A DNA stretch of 64,000 nucleotides from Allomuricauda sp. (GCF_028280385.1 NZ_JANQLX010000003.1:310001-374000); one strand, 5' to 3'. Counted from the first letter of the stretch, positions 9,351 to 19,902 are shown. Notes: a model not told the origin generated them from the letters alone. Made by a program: numbers and translations.

Positions 9351-11597
9351 TTAGTGATAGATTTTGTTGACCTCAGGAGATGCTCTTAATTCTTTGTTGG
9401 CCAAATTGGGATCATTTGTCAAATGAAACTCCAAGGTTCCCCCCGAGATGATTTCTTTATGCGTGATGTAATTCCTGTCCATGGGTTTTCCATTTAAGGA
9501 GATGCGCTCCACATAGGCCTGGTCTTTTGCACCTTTGGCCAAAATGGTAAATGTCTTGTTATTGGGAAGATTCAAGATAGTGCTTTCAAACATAGGGATC
9601 CCTAAATCATAAACCCCTTGGGCCGGGTTGACTGGATAGAAGCCCAATGCACCAAATATATACCAGGAGGACATTTGTCCGCAGTCTTCATTGCCGCAAT
9701 GACCATTGGGGCTGTTCCTGTATTGTTCCCTCAATATTTTACGAACCAGTTTTTGTGTGTTGGCTGGTTGGTCAATATAGTTGTAAAGATAGGCCACATG
9801 ATGACTAGGTTCGTTGCCATGTGCGTATTGACCGATCATCCCAGTGCTGAACAGAGGCAGTTTGTCCTCTGGTTCCGGGTAGTAACTGAACATGGAATCC
9901 AGTTTCTGTGTAAATCGTTCCTCGCCGCCCGTTTTTGAGATCAACCCTTCAATGTCTTGAGGCACAAACCAGTAATAATGCCATGCGTTGCTTTCGCAGA
10001 AATAGGGTGTATATTCCTTAGGAACAAAAGGTTCTATAAAGTTCCCGTTCACATCTTTGGGTTGAAGCCAGCTTCGCTTTTCGTTATAAAGTTTTTTCCA
10101 GTTTTGGGAACGTACCAGAAAATCACGGTAATCTTCCATTTTTCCCAGGTCTTTTGCAAACATGGCAATGCACCAGTCGTTAAAAGCATATTCCATGGTC
10201 TTGGAAACCGACCAGTTTTCGTGCTGTTCGTCCACTGGGATATATCCCATTTTTTTGTACACATCTATTTGGCGATTGTCCATCATGGCACTTTCCTTGC
10301 AAGCTTGAAAGGCCAGTTCGGCATCAAATGGAAAGCCTTTGAAATAGGCATCCACAATAACCGGAACGGCATGGTAGCCGATCATCATATGGGTTTCGCT
10401 GCCCTGCATGGACCAAACGGGAAGCACTCCTGTTTCCTGGTAATGGGCCAATAGGGACTTGATCATATCCGGCACGCGTTCCTGTTGGATGAGCGTATAC
10501 AATGGGTGCGCCGCCCTAAAGGTGTCCCATAAAGAAAAGGTATCGTACCGCTTAAAACCATTGGCTTTGGCAATGGTGTCCGTTTCCGGGAGATATTGGC
10601 CTTTTACGTCGTTGGCCGCCTTGTATTGGTGGTTGCTATCACTATATAGGGTAGGAGCCAACATGGACTGGTACATCATGGTGTAAAAAACGGTCTTTAG
10701 GTCATCGTCCGTGGTGGTAATCTCTATTTTTCGGAGCTCCTTTTCCCATGTCTTGTTGGCACGACCTCTTAAGACATCGAAACTTTCGGTGGCCTCTTGC
10801 TGAATAGCTTTTCCTGCAGCTTGGCTACTTACGGAAGATAACCCGGTTTTTACCACGATTTGCTCGCCTTCCTCGGGTTGGTAGTCCAAGCTGATTTTGG
10901 AAGTGGTCTTGCCATCGTCAAGCTGATAGGAAGTAAAAGGTATGGAGAATTGCATCTCAAAGTAGAGCTTTTGGTTGCGGGCCCAACCATTGGACATGCG
11001 GTGCCCGCGTAAGGTGGAATCATTTACCACCTCTATATAAGTATCCGTGGGACTGTCCCAGTTAAGACTATAACCCAAATCAACATGGATTTGGGTACTG
11101 TCCGCCTTTGGAAAAGTATAACGGTGTATGCCAACCCGGTCCGTCGCAGTCATTTCCGCTTTAATCCCATAATCCAGAAGATCCACCCAGTAATAACCCG
11201 GGGAGGCACCCTCGCGGGAATGGTCGAAATGGGAGTAAGGCTTATAATTGTTTTCTGGAATCCTTTTGGAGAACTTTCCATTGGTGGGCATTACAAGAAT
11301 ATCATACAAATCCCCTGCACCCGTCCCCGTAAGATGGGTATGTGAAAAACCGGAAATAAAGGAATCTTGGTAGTAATACCCAGCGATTCTATCCCAACCC
11401 GGAATGCCAATATCCGGACTTAGTTGCACCATACCAAAGGGAACGGTGGCACCCGGATAGGTGTTCCCTGGACCATCGGTCCCGATAAAGGGATTCACAT
11501 AGTCCGTTAAATGTACTTGAATCGTTTTTTCTTCGGATTTGGGAGCGCATCCCAAAACAACAACCATTATTCCTAAAAAACAATAACGCCACTTCAT
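9351..11597 (-). CDS. GH92 family alpha-mannosidase lipoprotein (copy 3)
   Basis: 748 residues. The signal peptide ends at VVLGC (lipoprotein, Cys about 17). It has the canonical GH92 N-terminus DYVNPFIGTDGPGNTYPGAT and VPFGMVQLSPD, then TFSLWDTFRAAHPLYT, EYAFNDWCIAMFAKDLG, FCESNAWHYYWFVPQD and GHCGNEDCGQMSSWYIFGALGFYP. It shares the overall layout of copy 4 (WDTFRA, NEDCGQMS) but has CESNAW in place of EGNAW around the putative general acid. It should act on exposed alpha-mannosyl residues; linkage specificity cannot be read from sequence. It is 15 bases downstream of the CBM9-like gene and one base upstream of copy 2. Confidence 0.95.
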   Translation of the reverse strand: MKWRYCFLGIMVVVLGCAPKSEEKTIQVHLTDYVNPFIGTDGPGNTYPGATVPFGMVQLSPDIGIPGWDRIAGYYYQDSFISGFSHTHLTGTGAGDLYDILVMPTNGKFSKRIPENNYKPYSHFDHSREGASPGYYWVDLLDYGIKAEMTATDRVGIHRYTFPKADSTQIHVDLGYSLNWDSPTDTYIEVVNDSTLRGHRMSNGWARNQKLYFEMQFSIPFTSYQLDDGKTTSKISLDYQPEEGEQIVVKTGLSSVSSQAAGKAIQQEATESFDVLRGRANKTWEKELRKIEITTTDDDLKTVFYTMMYQSMLAPTLYSDSNHQYKAANDVKGQYLPETDTIAKANGFKRYDTFSLWDTFRAAHPLYTLIQQERVPDMIKSLLAHYQETGVLPVWSMQGSETHMMIGYHAVPVIVDAYFKGFPFDAELAFQACKESAMMDNRQIDVYKKMGYIPVDEQHENWSVSKTMEYAFNDWCIAMFAKDLGKMEDYRDFLVRSQNWKKLYNEKRSWLQPKDVNGNFIEPFVPKEYTPYFCESNAWHYYWFVPQDIEGLISKTGGEERFTQKLDSMFSYYPEPEDKLPLFSTGMIGQYAHGNEPSHHVAYLYNYIDQPANTQKLVRKILREQYRNSPNGHCGNEDCGQMSSWYIFGALGFYPVNPAQGVYDLGIPMFESTILNLPNNKTFTILAKGAKDQAYVERISLNGKPMDRNYITHKEIISGGTLEFHLTNDPNLANKELRASPEVNKIYH

Positions 11598-11612
11598 CGC
11601 CCTGAATTTTTA

Positions 11613-12704
11613 CTATTTCATAGAGATGGCCCTGAACTTCCCGCTGGAATCCACTGCCAATGTTTTTTTGGTAAATGGACTTTGGGCCCAAATGACAAAT
11701 CCTGTTTTGTATTTTTCCAGAACTGGTCTCACTTTCTTGCCGAGGATTTCCTTTCCATCCGTAAAAATTTCCCCATGGGCCGTTTCCCATTTCACTTTCC
11801 CTTTTTGGTGTATGAGGTCGCGATAAAGTTCATACAGGTACCATTTGACGTGCTCATCTTCGGGAATAACAAATTTGTAGGGTTCGCCACCCACTTCATT
11901 CTCGGTAAAATATACATACCCCCATCTTTCAGGTTCATGCATGTTAATGACATATTGTGGGGACCACACCCAGTTGTATTCGTGCAAGAGCTTTCCTGTT
12001 TTTGGATCTTTCTTTCTGGAGTATTTTCCATCGGTGATGTCAAAATCCCAGTTAACGCGCGAAAACCCCAGCCTCCAAAATTTGTTTTTCGGGACATTGT
12101 TTTCATAATATTCCGTCCGGAAATCCCTAAATGGAATGGCAATCTCCAAGGTCCATCCCTGATCTATGTCCGAAGGATCATTCAAGGTTCCTTGGACAGC
12201 AACTGCAGATTTTAGGCCCAATGCTTCCCATCCGTTTAAGGTTTCATTGCCTGCCCTGTAAGGAGCTGTAAGATATTGGTCCCATAAGGTGTTTAGTACA
12301 TTCCACTCAAGCTCATAGTAACCATGCACATCGGCCTCTGGATCCAAAAAGATCTCAAAATCGTTGTTGTGGAATATTACAGCATCGTGTTCGGTGATAT
12401 CTCCCCAAACATGCGGTTCTTTTAGTCGTGCGAAGAAGTAAAAGTTTTTATCATCCCAGAGCATTTTTACCTGGGTGTCGTATTTGGGTTTTTTAACCCC
12501 TTCAATGTCGATGAACAAATCCGTCCAAGCTGCTTTCTCCCATGAAGATTCATTGGCTTCCCCATCAATATTGATGACCTCGGATGTTTTATAGGCAACA
12601 TATGTTTTAGGAGTGGTCTGCGATGCCAGCAGGATGCATCCAATGTATAGAAAGAAGAGGATAAAACTTATGAGGTCCCGGTGTTTTTCAGCAAATTCTT
12701 TCAT
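11613..12704 (-). CDS. Exported CBM9-like carbohydrate-binding family protein
   Basis: 363 residues from the ATG at 12704. A longer reading frame extends upstream but would overlap the GH130 gene, and the chosen start lies 7 bases after its stop. An N-terminal hydrophobic stretch (DLISFILFFLYIGCILLASQ) should export or anchor it. Residues about 45-270 look like the carbohydrate family 9-like fold (PF06452): INIDGEANESSWEKAAW, TQVKMLWDDKNFYFFARLKEP, HNNDFEIFLDPEADVHGYYELEWN and WTLEIAIPF, then WSPQYVINMHEPERWGYVYF. The C-terminal 90 residues match nothing I recognise. Such proteins often accompany Bacteroidota glycan loci; binding is more likely than catalysis. Confidence 0.8.
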   Translation of the reverse strand: MKEFAEKHRDLISFILFFLYIGCILLASQTTPKTYVAYKTSEVINIDGEANESSWEKAAWTDLFIDIEGVKKPKYDTQVKMLWDDKNFYFFARLKEPHVWGDITEHDAVIFHNNDFEIFLDPEADVHGYYELEWNVLNTLWDQYLTAPYRAGNETLNGWEALGLKSAVAVQGTLNDPSDIDQGWTLEIAIPFRDFRTEYYENNVPKNKFWRLGFSRVNWDFDITDGKYSRKKDPKTGKLLHEYNWVWSPQYVINMHEPERWGYVYFTENEVGGEPYKFVIPEDEHVKWYLYELYRDLIHQKGKVKWETAHGEIFTDGKEILGKKVRPVLEKYKTGFVIWAQSPFTKKTLAVDSSGKFRAISMK

Positions 12705-12711
12705 GTCTATA

Positions 12712-13701
12712 TCATAAACTGTTTTCTTTGGTGAATTGAACAATTTCGGAAATTCTTCCAAAGGCCAGCGCGGTGACCGTATCAGCGGCTCCGTAGTAAA
12801 TGGCCACTTTGTCTTCTTCAATGGAATGTAGGGAGGCACAAGGGAACACCACATTGGGCACATCGCCCACACATTCGTAAGAGGTTTGCGGGGAAAGCAA
12901 ATAAGGTTGGGTTCGGTACTTTACTTGATCGGGACTATTTTTATCCAAAATGGCAGCACCCATGGAGTATCTGAAGCCATTGCAAGTGTTGATGACCCCA
13001 TGATAGAACATCAACCAGCCTTCATCCACCAAAATAGGAACCGAACCTGCACCTATCTTGGTGCATTGCCAAGCACTGTCCTCAAAGGGAGATGCTTTCA
13101 TAACGCATCGATGCTCTCCCCAGTATTTCATATCAGGGCTATAGCTGATGTAAATATCCCCAAATGGCGTGTGGCCATTATCACTGGGTCGGCTCAACAT
13201 GGCATATTTTCCATCCACTTTTTCTGGAAACAGCACCCCATTTCTGTTAAAGGGTAAAAACGCATTTTCGCATTGGAAAAATTCCTGGAAATCGAAGGTA
13301 TAGCCAATGCCAATGGTGGGTCCGTGATAGCCATTGCACCAAGTGATCCAGTAGCGATCTTCTATAAACGTCACCCGGGGGTCATACTTATAGTCGGACT
13401 CGATCATGTTGGTATTTCCGGCCTGAAAGGAAATGGGTTGGTGTTCTATGTCCCAATTGATGCCATCTTTACTAAAACCCGCAAATATGTTCATCTGCAC
13501 GGCCTTGTTATCGCACCTAAAAACCCCGGCATAGCCATCCTTAAATGGGACAACCGCACTGTTGAATATGCTGTTGGAGGAAGGAATGGCATCTCGTTGG
13601 ATGATGGGGTTTTCCCCATATCTCCAGATTACATCATTACTGCCTTGCGGCCTTTCCTGCCACGGAATCGATTTCACTTTCTCCAATGTTTGATTCGTCA
13701 T
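12712..13701 (-). CDS. GH130 beta-mannoside phosphorylase
   Basis: 329 residues with no signal peptide, hence cytoplasmic. The five-bladed propeller family GH130 is seen from [33 protein letters not shown] (Asp about 107, the expected proton donor), [51 protein letters not shown] and [24 protein letters not shown]. Members release alpha-mannose-1-phosphate from beta-1,4-mannosides. Subfamily 2 includes the Bacteroides enzyme acting on mannosyl-beta-1,4-GlcNAc, the core of N-glycans, and that role fits the GH92 neighbours. Subfamily assignment is by eye. It lies 28 bases after the symporter gene, which plausibly feeds it. Confidence 0.88.
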   Translation of the reverse strand: MTNQTLEKVKSIPWQERPQGSNDVIWRYGENPIIQRDAIPSSNSIFNSAVVPFKDGYAGVFRCDNKAVQMNIFAGFSKDGINWDIEHQPISFQAGNTNMIESDYKYDPRVTFIEDRYWITWCNGYHGPTIGIGYTFDFQEFFQCENAFLPFNRNGVLFPEKVDGKYAMLSRPSDNGHTPFGDIYISYSPDMKYWGEHRCVMKASPFEDSAWQCTKIGAGSVPILVDEGWLMFYHGVINTCNGFRYSMGAAILDKNSPDQVKYRTQPYLLSPQTSYECVGDVPNVVFPCASLHSIEEDKVAIYYGAADTVTALAFGRISEIVQFTKENSL

Positions 13702-13729
13702 GAATTGAACTACTATAATATAGTGACTA

Positions 13730-15607
13730 TTAATTTGGTATTCGTTGTACGCGTTTCAGCCATGTGGATTTAAGGATCACCGAGGTAATCACAAACACCA
13801 CCAAAGCAATTCCCGTTTTCGGGTAATCCCGTATCACCAGATATATGGGTAACAAGATCATGCTGGATTGCCAAATAATTCCTATGGCACAATTGAACAT
13901 ATCCAGCCAAAAATCGTTGTTCTTTTCAAAGGTAGCATCCTCTTCCTTAAGTTGGTTGTAGATTGGCTTCCACCAGCCCCATGGTTTAACTTCTTTATAG
14001 AACGATTTCAATACCGCCGCATCTGTTGGTTGGGTGAGATAGGTTCCCAAATAGGATCCGAGCAAAGAAACACCAAAGATGATCGGGAAGAGGTAAATGG
14101 CATGGATATGGGATATTTCATATAAGAAAGTATCCTCTGCAAAGTTGCCTTTGTTTTGATCTAAAAAATATTGGAGGCTGGCCACCACAAGACCGGCCAC
14201 CATACCCCAAAAATAGCCCCATCCATTGAATCTCCACCATACCCATTTTAAGAAATTGGAAGCCACATAGCCCCCGTAAAGGGCACTGGTGATCCACAAG
14301 GTGAGCGAATTGATGGAATCCGCAAAAAAGCCCATGCACACCCCTAGGGCCACAACGGCAAATGATGCTATATGACTAGCCTTGATGTAATGCTTGTTGG
14401 AAGCTTCTGGCTTAAAGTACTTTTTGTAAATATCGTTGACAATATATGCGGGACCTGAGTTTACAAATGCGGAAAAAGTGGACATAAAGGCGGCGAGGAG
14501 ACCGGCCAAGAGCAATCCTTTTACTCCCACTGGAATGTGGTTGTTGATGACTTTGGGAAGGATCACTTCCAAATCTCCGCCATTCAAAGCGGGATTTGCA
14601 CTCATTTCTGGAGCCAATGCCACCAAAGCGATGACTACAATGCCCGTGATCAGCAAGTATCGTGGAATATAGAGCACCAAACTTGTAAACCCGCTCATAT
14701 AGGCTGATTCTTTTACATTTCTAGTAGAAAGAATCCGTTGGAAATCGAAACCTGGAACTGGTCCGGCAACACTGGCAAAAAATCCCTTGAACAAGGTCAT
14801 ACCTATAAAAGCACCGAACATTTTGTACCCTTCCGTATCGATCAGGTCGTTGAATGCCTGAAATTTGGTACTCCAATGGTCCCCGAGCTCATTATTGAAA
14901 AATATACTGCGCCATTCTGGGGACAACACGGCATTGATGTCCACTTCGGCAATGGAGACAAAGGTATATCCGGCCACAAGCAATCCGGCGATTACCATAA
15001 TAATATATTGTAGAACCTCCGTGGCTACCACGGAGAACATACCGCCTTTGATGGTGTAAATGGTGGTCAACACAATAATGGTCATTGCATAGGACTGTTC
15101 TGATGTGAGCAGCAACACTTCTCCCATGTGCAGGCTGAGGTCCCAAGGTAAAATGACAGTAAGGAATTTGCCAACACCTTCAAAGAAGTAGGCAATAAAT
15201 CCAATGGTGGAGATAATGGCAAAAACGGCAATTATAAAGTGGGAAGCCCTTCCGGCACGACCATCACCGAATCGGGTTAAGATCCACTCGGAACCGGTCA
15301 TGATGTTCGACCTGCGAATCCAAACGGCAAGGAACATCATTACAAAAATTTGGTTCCAGACCGGCCAGAGCCACATAAACATAAAGCTTTTGGCTCCGTA
15401 CAGAAACAAAATGCCCACCATCCAAGCTGTCCCGGAAACATCAAACATTCCAGAACCATTGCTAAGACCCAAATAGTACCACTTGATATTGTTGCCGCCC
15501 AAAAAGTAGGATTCAAGTCCTTTGGACGCTTTTTTGGAGACCCAAATACCAATAAAAAGGGTCAGCAATACATAGACTATTATGATTAACAGGTCGGCTA
15601 TTTCCAT
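13730..15607 (-). CDS. Sodium:solute symporter (SSS family) of the mannoside locus
   Basis: 625 residues, about 14 predicted membrane helices and no cleaved signal. SSS/SGLT features are the N-terminal [20 protein letters not shown], the [12 protein letters not shown] segment, [20 protein letters not shown] and [20 protein letters not shown] (the small-residue helix near the sodium site). It should carry a sugar across the inner membrane with sodium. Placed between a GH92 gene (18 bases before) and the GH130 phosphorylase, the likely cargo is mannose or a short mannoside such as Man-GlcNAc, which is inference. The C-terminal 110 residues form an extension with two more hydrophobic segments ([20 protein letters not shown]), which makes it longer than typical 500-550-residue members. 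Confidence 0.92.
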   Translation of the reverse strand: MEIADLLIIIVYVLLTLFIGIWVSKKASKGLESYFLGGNNIKWYYLGLSNGSGMFDVSGTAWMVGILFLYGAKSFMFMWLWPVWNQIFVMMFLAVWIRRSNIMTGSEWILTRFGDGRAGRASHFIIAVFAIISTIGFIAYFFEGVGKFLTVILPWDLSLHMGEVLLLTSEQSYAMTIIVLTTIYTIKGGMFSVVATEVLQYIIMVIAGLLVAGYTFVSIAEVDINAVLSPEWRSIFFNNELGDHWSTKFQAFNDLIDTEGYKMFGAFIGMTLFKGFFASVAGPVPGFDFQRILSTRNVKESAYMSGFTSLVLYIPRYLLITGIVVIALVALAPEMSANPALNGGDLEVILPKVINNHIPVGVKGLLLAGLLAAFMSTFSAFVNSGPAYIVNDIYKKYFKPEASNKHYIKASHIASFAVVALGVCMGFFADSINSLTLWITSALYGGYVASNFLKWVWWRFNGWGYFWGMVAGLVVASLQYFLDQNKGNFAEDTFLYEISHIHAIYLFPIIFGVSLLGSYLGTYLTQPTDAAVLKSFYKEVKPWGWWKPIYNQLKEEDATFEKNNDFWLDMFNCAIGIIWQSSMILLPIYLVIRDYPKTGIALVVFVITSVILKSTWLKRVQRIPN

Positions 15608-15625
15608 ATATCTATTCCAAGTCTG

Positions 15626-17872
15626 TTATACTCCCCAATCCATGTTGGGCTCAGGGCCCATTTCAAATTCCAGCGTACCGCCGGCCGTTAGCTCATCATG
15701 GGTAATGTGACTACGTTGCAGTGCATTCCCATTGAGTTTCACGGATTGAACATATTTGTTGGTAGGAGAGGTTTGGTTGGCTGTTATTGTAAATTCTTTA
15801 TCATCAGAAAGGGTAATGGTGACCTTGTCAAATATGGGACTGCCAAGTTCGTACTGGCCCGAAGCGGGATTCATGGGATAAAGTCCCATCGAACTGAAAA
15901 CATACCAGGCAGACATTTGGCCACAATCCTCATTTCCACTTAGGCCATCGGGCCGTGTGGAGTATTGGGTGTCCAAAATTTCCCGTACCCATTCTTGAGT
16001 CTTCCAAGGTTTGTTGGCCTTATTGAACATATAGGCAATATGATGACTTGGTTCGTTGCCATGGGCATATTGTCCGATCAAGCCAGAAATGTCCACAGAA
16101 ACGTTATCACCTGAAATTTCAGAACTCTCTGTGAACAATTGTTCCAGTTTTTGGGAGAAAGGCTCCGGACCTCCATGTAATTCTATGAACCCTGGGACAT
16201 CATGCAGTACAAACCAGCTATGCTGCCAGGCATTGCCTTCGGTGTAGTCTGTATGCTCCCGATGGTTGGAAAATTTTGGGTCAAAAGGTTCGTTCCATTG
16301 GGTGCCATCTTCAGATTTGCCACGCATAAAACCAGTTTCCGGGTCGAAAAGATGTTTGTATGCGTTGGACCGGTTTATAAAGTAGTTATAATCTTCATCC
16401 TTGCCCAATTCCTTTGCCATCTGTGCAACGCACCAGTCATTGTAGGCAAATTCCAAACTAATGGTCACCGATTCATCCAGGGAGGTATATGGGATGTAGC
16501 CAAATTCCTTATAAGGAGCCAATCCACGAATATCGCCCATCATGGTATTCTTGACGGCTTCATAGGCTTGCTCAACATTGTAGTTGCGTATTCCCTTTGT
16601 GAACGCTTCGGCAATCATGGAGACTCCATGGTTACCAGTCATGGTGTTGGTTTCATTGGCGTACAGTGTCCAAACCGGAAGTCTCCCCTGTTCTTTATAA
16701 TAGGCCAACATGGATTGGATAATATCATTGGCACGGTCTGGCTGAAGGATGTTCAACAAGGGGTTTTCTGCACGGAAGGTATCCCAGAGCGACAAGGTGG
16801 AATAGGCATTCCATCCGGTGGTCTTTGCAATGGAATCGTTTTGGAGTCTAAACTGACCATTAGTGTCGCTGAACAACACGGGTGCAATTTGTGTATGGTA
16901 TAAAGCCGTATAGAAAATGGTTTTAAGCGAATCCTGGGAAGTCTCCACTTTGATGTTACCTAACAGGTTCTCCCATTGTTTTTCGGTTTTGGACCTTACA
17001 TCTTCAAAAGAGTGATCCTTGCCATGGGCAGCCAAATTGGATTTGGCATTTTCAATGCTCACGGAAGAAACCGCAATTTGGAGTTCAACCTCACCCTCTG
17101 CATTGGGTGTTACAAACAATTGGGCGCCTACCTTTTGCCCCTCGGCCTCGTTTGCCGATTCCAGCCTATTGCCATCTACTGCAAAGTATGCCTTCCCGAT
17201 GGGCACGGAAGATTGGATGACAAAAAATAATTTTTGGTTTTTGGCCCAACCGGTACTATGCCGATATCCTGCCAAGGTATTTTCATTCTCAAGGGTAATG
17301 GAACATGCGGTTGGGGCATCCCAATTTATGGCATATCCCAAATCGAGTACGAAAGATGGCTCTTCCATCTGGGAATAGGTGTACTTGTGGAAGGCCACAT
17401 ATTCATTGGCGGTAAGTTCCACCTTTACCCCAGTATCTTCCAAATCCACTTTGTAATAGCCGGGATGGGCAATTTCACTGGAATGCGAAAATTTGGAAGT
17501 GTAAGGAAGGCTGTCTCGTGGTTTTCCAAACTGGGACAGGTCCATTTTTTTGTTTGTAGGCATGAGCAGGAGGTCCGCAAGATCTCCTATTCCAGTACCG
17601 CTTAGGTGCAATTGCCCAAAGCCAGAGATTATGGAATCGGTTATATGGTAGCCAGAACACCAGTCCCAACCGGCAGTACCATTGTCCGGGCTGGGTTGTA
17701 CCATGCCAAAAGGGGCCGTGGCACCGGGAAAGGTGTGCCCATGACCGCCCGTGCCAATAAAGGGATCTACCAAGGAGGTAAGACCTACCTCAGTGATTGG
17801 TTCTTTGGACTCTTTGCACGAAGAGCTCGCACATAGTACGGACACAATAAAAACTAAGGCTCTCCAGCTCAT
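15626..17872 (-). CDS. GH92 family alpha-mannosidase lipoprotein (copy 4, operon-proximal)
   Basis: 748 residues and the first gene of the locus. Its lipoprotein signal ends CASSSC (Cys about 19). GH92 landmarks are LVDPFIGTGGHGHTFPGATA and PFGMVQPSPDN, STLSLWDTFRAENPLLN, EFAYNDWCVAQMAKELG, YTEGNAWQHSWFVLHD and GLSGNEDCGQMSAWYVFSSM. Both the putative acid (EGNAW) and base (NED) motifs are intact. About 230 bases separate it from the divergent LytS-like kinase gene, so this intergenic region should hold promoters in both directions. Confidence 0.95.
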   Translation of the reverse strand: MSWRALVFIVSVLCASSSCKESKEPITEVGLTSLVDPFIGTGGHGHTFPGATAPFGMVQPSPDNGTAGWDWCSGYHITDSIISGFGQLHLSGTGIGDLADLLLMPTNKKMDLSQFGKPRDSLPYTSKFSHSSEIAHPGYYKVDLEDTGVKVELTANEYVAFHKYTYSQMEEPSFVLDLGYAINWDAPTACSITLENENTLAGYRHSTGWAKNQKLFFVIQSSVPIGKAYFAVDGNRLESANEAEGQKVGAQLFVTPNAEGEVELQIAVSSVSIENAKSNLAAHGKDHSFEDVRSKTEKQWENLLGNIKVETSQDSLKTIFYTALYHTQIAPVLFSDTNGQFRLQNDSIAKTTGWNAYSTLSLWDTFRAENPLLNILQPDRANDIIQSMLAYYKEQGRLPVWTLYANETNTMTGNHGVSMIAEAFTKGIRNYNVEQAYEAVKNTMMGDIRGLAPYKEFGYIPYTSLDESVTISLEFAYNDWCVAQMAKELGKDEDYNYFINRSNAYKHLFDPETGFMRGKSEDGTQWNEPFDPKFSNHREHTDYTEGNAWQHSWFVLHDVPGFIELHGGPEPFSQKLEQLFTESSEISGDNVSVDISGLIGQYAHGNEPSHHIAYMFNKANKPWKTQEWVREILDTQYSTRPDGLSGNEDCGQMSAWYVFSSMGLYPMNPASGQYELGSPIFDKVTITLSDDKEFTITANQTSPTNKYVQSVKLNGNALQRSHITHDELTAGGTLEFEMGPEPNMDWGV

Positions 17873-17958
17873 TGTCCATTTGGGTTAATATTGATATTTT
17901 TTATACTTTTCGGCAAAATATATTGAGTTTTCTTATAGTTGGTCAAGGAGGGTAAGGT

Positions 17959-17989
17959 CGAATTTAATGGTAGTGTTGGGTTAACAAAA
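17959..17989 (-). promoter_or_regulatory. Possible Bacteroidota-type promoter for the GH92 operon
   Basis: On the minus strand, TTTTG (17989-17985) is followed after 18 bases by TAAATTCG (17966-17959). This approximates the Bacteroidota consensus TTTG, 17-20 bases, TAnnTTTG, matching six of eight bases in the second box. It lies 87 bases before the start of GH92 copy 4. The match is imperfect and the region is AT-rich. Confidence 0.3.
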
Positions 17990-18103
17990 AATGTAATCCT
18001 AAATATTTATAATTTTATCCTCCAGCCGAATAAAATTAGACCAACAACAAGCCCCAAAAGCTAAACAACAGAAAAACCGTACAAACAAAAAACACTGCTA
18101 TAT

Positions 18104-19189
18104 ATGTACATAAATGACAAATTGGAGGAGCTTTTAAAGGTAGAATCCCCGCAGCAGTACAACATTACATACAAGCACCATATCATCTTTTGGGGCATCT
18201 ATTTTTTGTTGAACACATTGCGATGGGGAAGTATCCATAATGATTTTGTCCTGTCCCTCAAGACCAACTTGATCGGTTTTCCGATTCATATAGCGCTGTC
18301 CTATGTAAACATTTACTTCCTGATGCCGCGTTTTGTGTATACCAGGAAATATGTCAGTTATGCATTTTTGGTGGTGGCCTGTTTGTTTATTATGCTCTTG
18401 GTAAAATTCAACCTTACCTACTATTTGGTAAGTACCAATGTAATGCCGGAGGGCCCTGAATATACAGATAGCCTAACCTTAAATTATGCCATTATCACCA
18501 TGTTTGGGGAGCTTTATGTAGTGGCCTTTGCCACCGCCATAAAAGTAACGGTGGACTGGTTGAGGGAGCACAGCAAATTGCACGATTTGGAAAAGCGGCA
18601 GCTCACTACAGAACTTAAATTCCTAAGGTCGCAGGTCTCACCACATTTCTTTTTTAATACCTTGAACAATATATACTCACTTACGCTGGAAAAATCGGAT
18701 AAAGCGCCTGAAGTAATTCTAAAATTATCAGGCTTGATGAGGTATTTACTGTACGCCACCAGAAAACGCAAGCAGGACCTAAAAAGTGAAATCGATTGTA
18801 TTCAGAATTACATTGATCTAGAACGGATACGTTTCAACGATTCCTTGGAAATAGACATTGGTATTTCGGGCGATTTGGAAAACAAGGAAATTGCCCCCAT
18901 GCTACTGGTTCCCCTTATTGAAAACTGCTTTAAGCATGGTGCGAGCAAGAACATTGGAGACATGAATATCACTATAGATATCCATGTAGACGACGATTTT
19001 TTGTATTTTAAAGTGTCCAATACCATTCCAACCAATGGCACACGCAGCAAAGTGGCCACCAGAGGTGGGGGAATTGGGCTTTCCAATGTTAAAAAAAGAT
19101 TGGAGTTGGGTTATGATCCCAATGATTATGAACTTTCGATTTTTGAAAAAGAAAAAATGTTTCATGTAGACTTAAAACTAAAAGTATGA
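18104..19189 (+). CDS. LytS/YehU-type sensor histidine kinase
   Basis: 361 residues. Four hydrophobic segments fill about residues 26-150, followed by a short coiled-coil-like linker and a His_kinase domain (PF06580) with RSQVSPHFFFNTLNNIYSLT, His about 181 being the phosphoacceptor. The ATP-binding part shows LLVPLIENCFKHG (N box) and RGGGIGLSNVKKRLELGY (G box). No separate extracellular sensor domain is visible, so the membrane segment itself is the likely sensor. It overlaps the response-regulator gene by 4 bases (ATGA), so the two are co-translated. It diverges from the GH92 locus, which it may or may not regulate. Confidence 0.93.
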   Translation: MYINDKLEELLKVESPQQYNITYKHHIIFWGIYFLLNTLRWGSIHNDFVLSLKTNLIGFPIHIALSYVNIYFLMPRFVYTRKYVSYAFLVVACLFIMLLVKFNLTYYLVSTNVMPEGPEYTDSLTLNYAIITMFGELYVVAFATAIKVTVDWLREHSKLHDLEKRQLTTELKFLRSQVSPHFFFNTLNNIYSLTLEKSDKAPEVILKLSGLMRYLLYATRKRKQDLKSEIDCIQNYIDLERIRFNDSLEIDIGISGDLENKEIAPMLLVPLIENCFKHGASKNIGDMNITIDIHVDDDFLYFKVSNTIPTNGTRSKVATRGGGIGLSNVKKRLELGYDPNDYELSIFEKEKMFHVDLKLKV

Positions 19190-19902
19190 CCCCCCTGAAA
19201 GTGATCATTGTTGATGATGAGCCTTTGGCCATCAATGTGCTGAAAAACTATGTGGAACAAGTGAGCCAGTTGGAGTTGGTGCAAACATTTTCCAATGCTA
19301 TAAATGCCAACTTGTTTTTACAGGAAAATGAAGTGGATATCATTTTCTTGGATATTAATATGCCCATTTTGGATGGGCTCGATTTTTTGGAATCCCTACA
19401 CGCACCTCCCATGATCGTAATTACCACGGCCCATGAGGAATATGCCCTTAAAAGTTTTGAGTTGGAGGTGATGGATTATCTGGTAAAGCCAATTCCGTTG
19501 CCCAGGTTTTTGAAGGCTATCAACAGAATTATTGGTCTCAAACAGGGCACGGCAAATTCCGGGCAATCCGCCAATGAGAAACCGAGCATTTTTGTTAAGG
19601 TCGACAAGAAAAAATTGCAAAAGATTTTTATTGACGAAATAGTGGTGGTGGAAAGTCTCAAGGATTATATCCGGATAAAGACCACCTCGGCCAAATATAT
19701 AATCCATAAAACACTCGGAAGCTTTACTGATGAACTGCCTTCGGACAAGTTTTTAAGGATTCACAGGTCGTATACCATTGCCATTGACAAAGTGGAGGCC
19801 ATAGAGGGCAATAGTTTGGAAGTGGATGGTATTCGATACACCATTGGAAGGAGCTATTTGAACGAAGCTAAAAGTAGAATACTTAACGACACCATCACCT
19901 AA
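19186..19902 (+). CDS. LytTR-family response regulator
   Basis: 238 residues. The receiver domain has VDDEP acidic residues near 10-12, phospho-acceptor Asp 56 in IIFLDINMP, the Thr of VITTAHEEYA and the Lys of MDYLVKPIPL. After a linker, a LytTR DNA-binding domain (PF04397, about residues 132-235) shows FVKVDKKKLQKIFIDEIVVV, YIRIKT, FLRIHRSYTIAIDKVEAIEG and YTIGRSYLNEAKSRI. It is the cognate partner of the overlapping upstream kinase. Its targets are unknown; the divergent GH92 promoter region is the nearest candidate. Confidence 0.94.
   Translation: MTPLKVIIVDDEPLAINVLKNYVEQVSQLELVQTFSNAINANLFLQENEVDIIFLDINMPILDGLDFLESLHAPPMIVITTAHEEYALKSFELEVMDYLVKPIPLPRFLKAINRIIGLKQGTANSGQSANEKPSIFVKVDKKKLQKIFIDEIVVVESLKDYIRIKTTSAKYIIHKTLGSFTDELPSDKFLRIHRSYTIAIDKVEAIEGNSLEVDGIRYTIGRSYLNEAKSRILNDTIT

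Noticed and set aside
11389..11790. 133-codon minus-strand frame spanning the GH92 copy 3 start
   Set aside because: It lies out of frame across two well-supported genes and shows no family features.
12705..12872. N-terminal extension of the CBM9-like protein
   Set aside because: It would overlap the GH130 gene by about 160 bases and has no signal peptide; the ATG at 12704 gives a normal exported N-terminus.
17873..18103. LytTR binding sites in the divergent GH92/kinase region
   Set aside because: I could not find a convincing pair of direct repeats, so control of the GH92 locus by the two-component pair is left as a possibility only.
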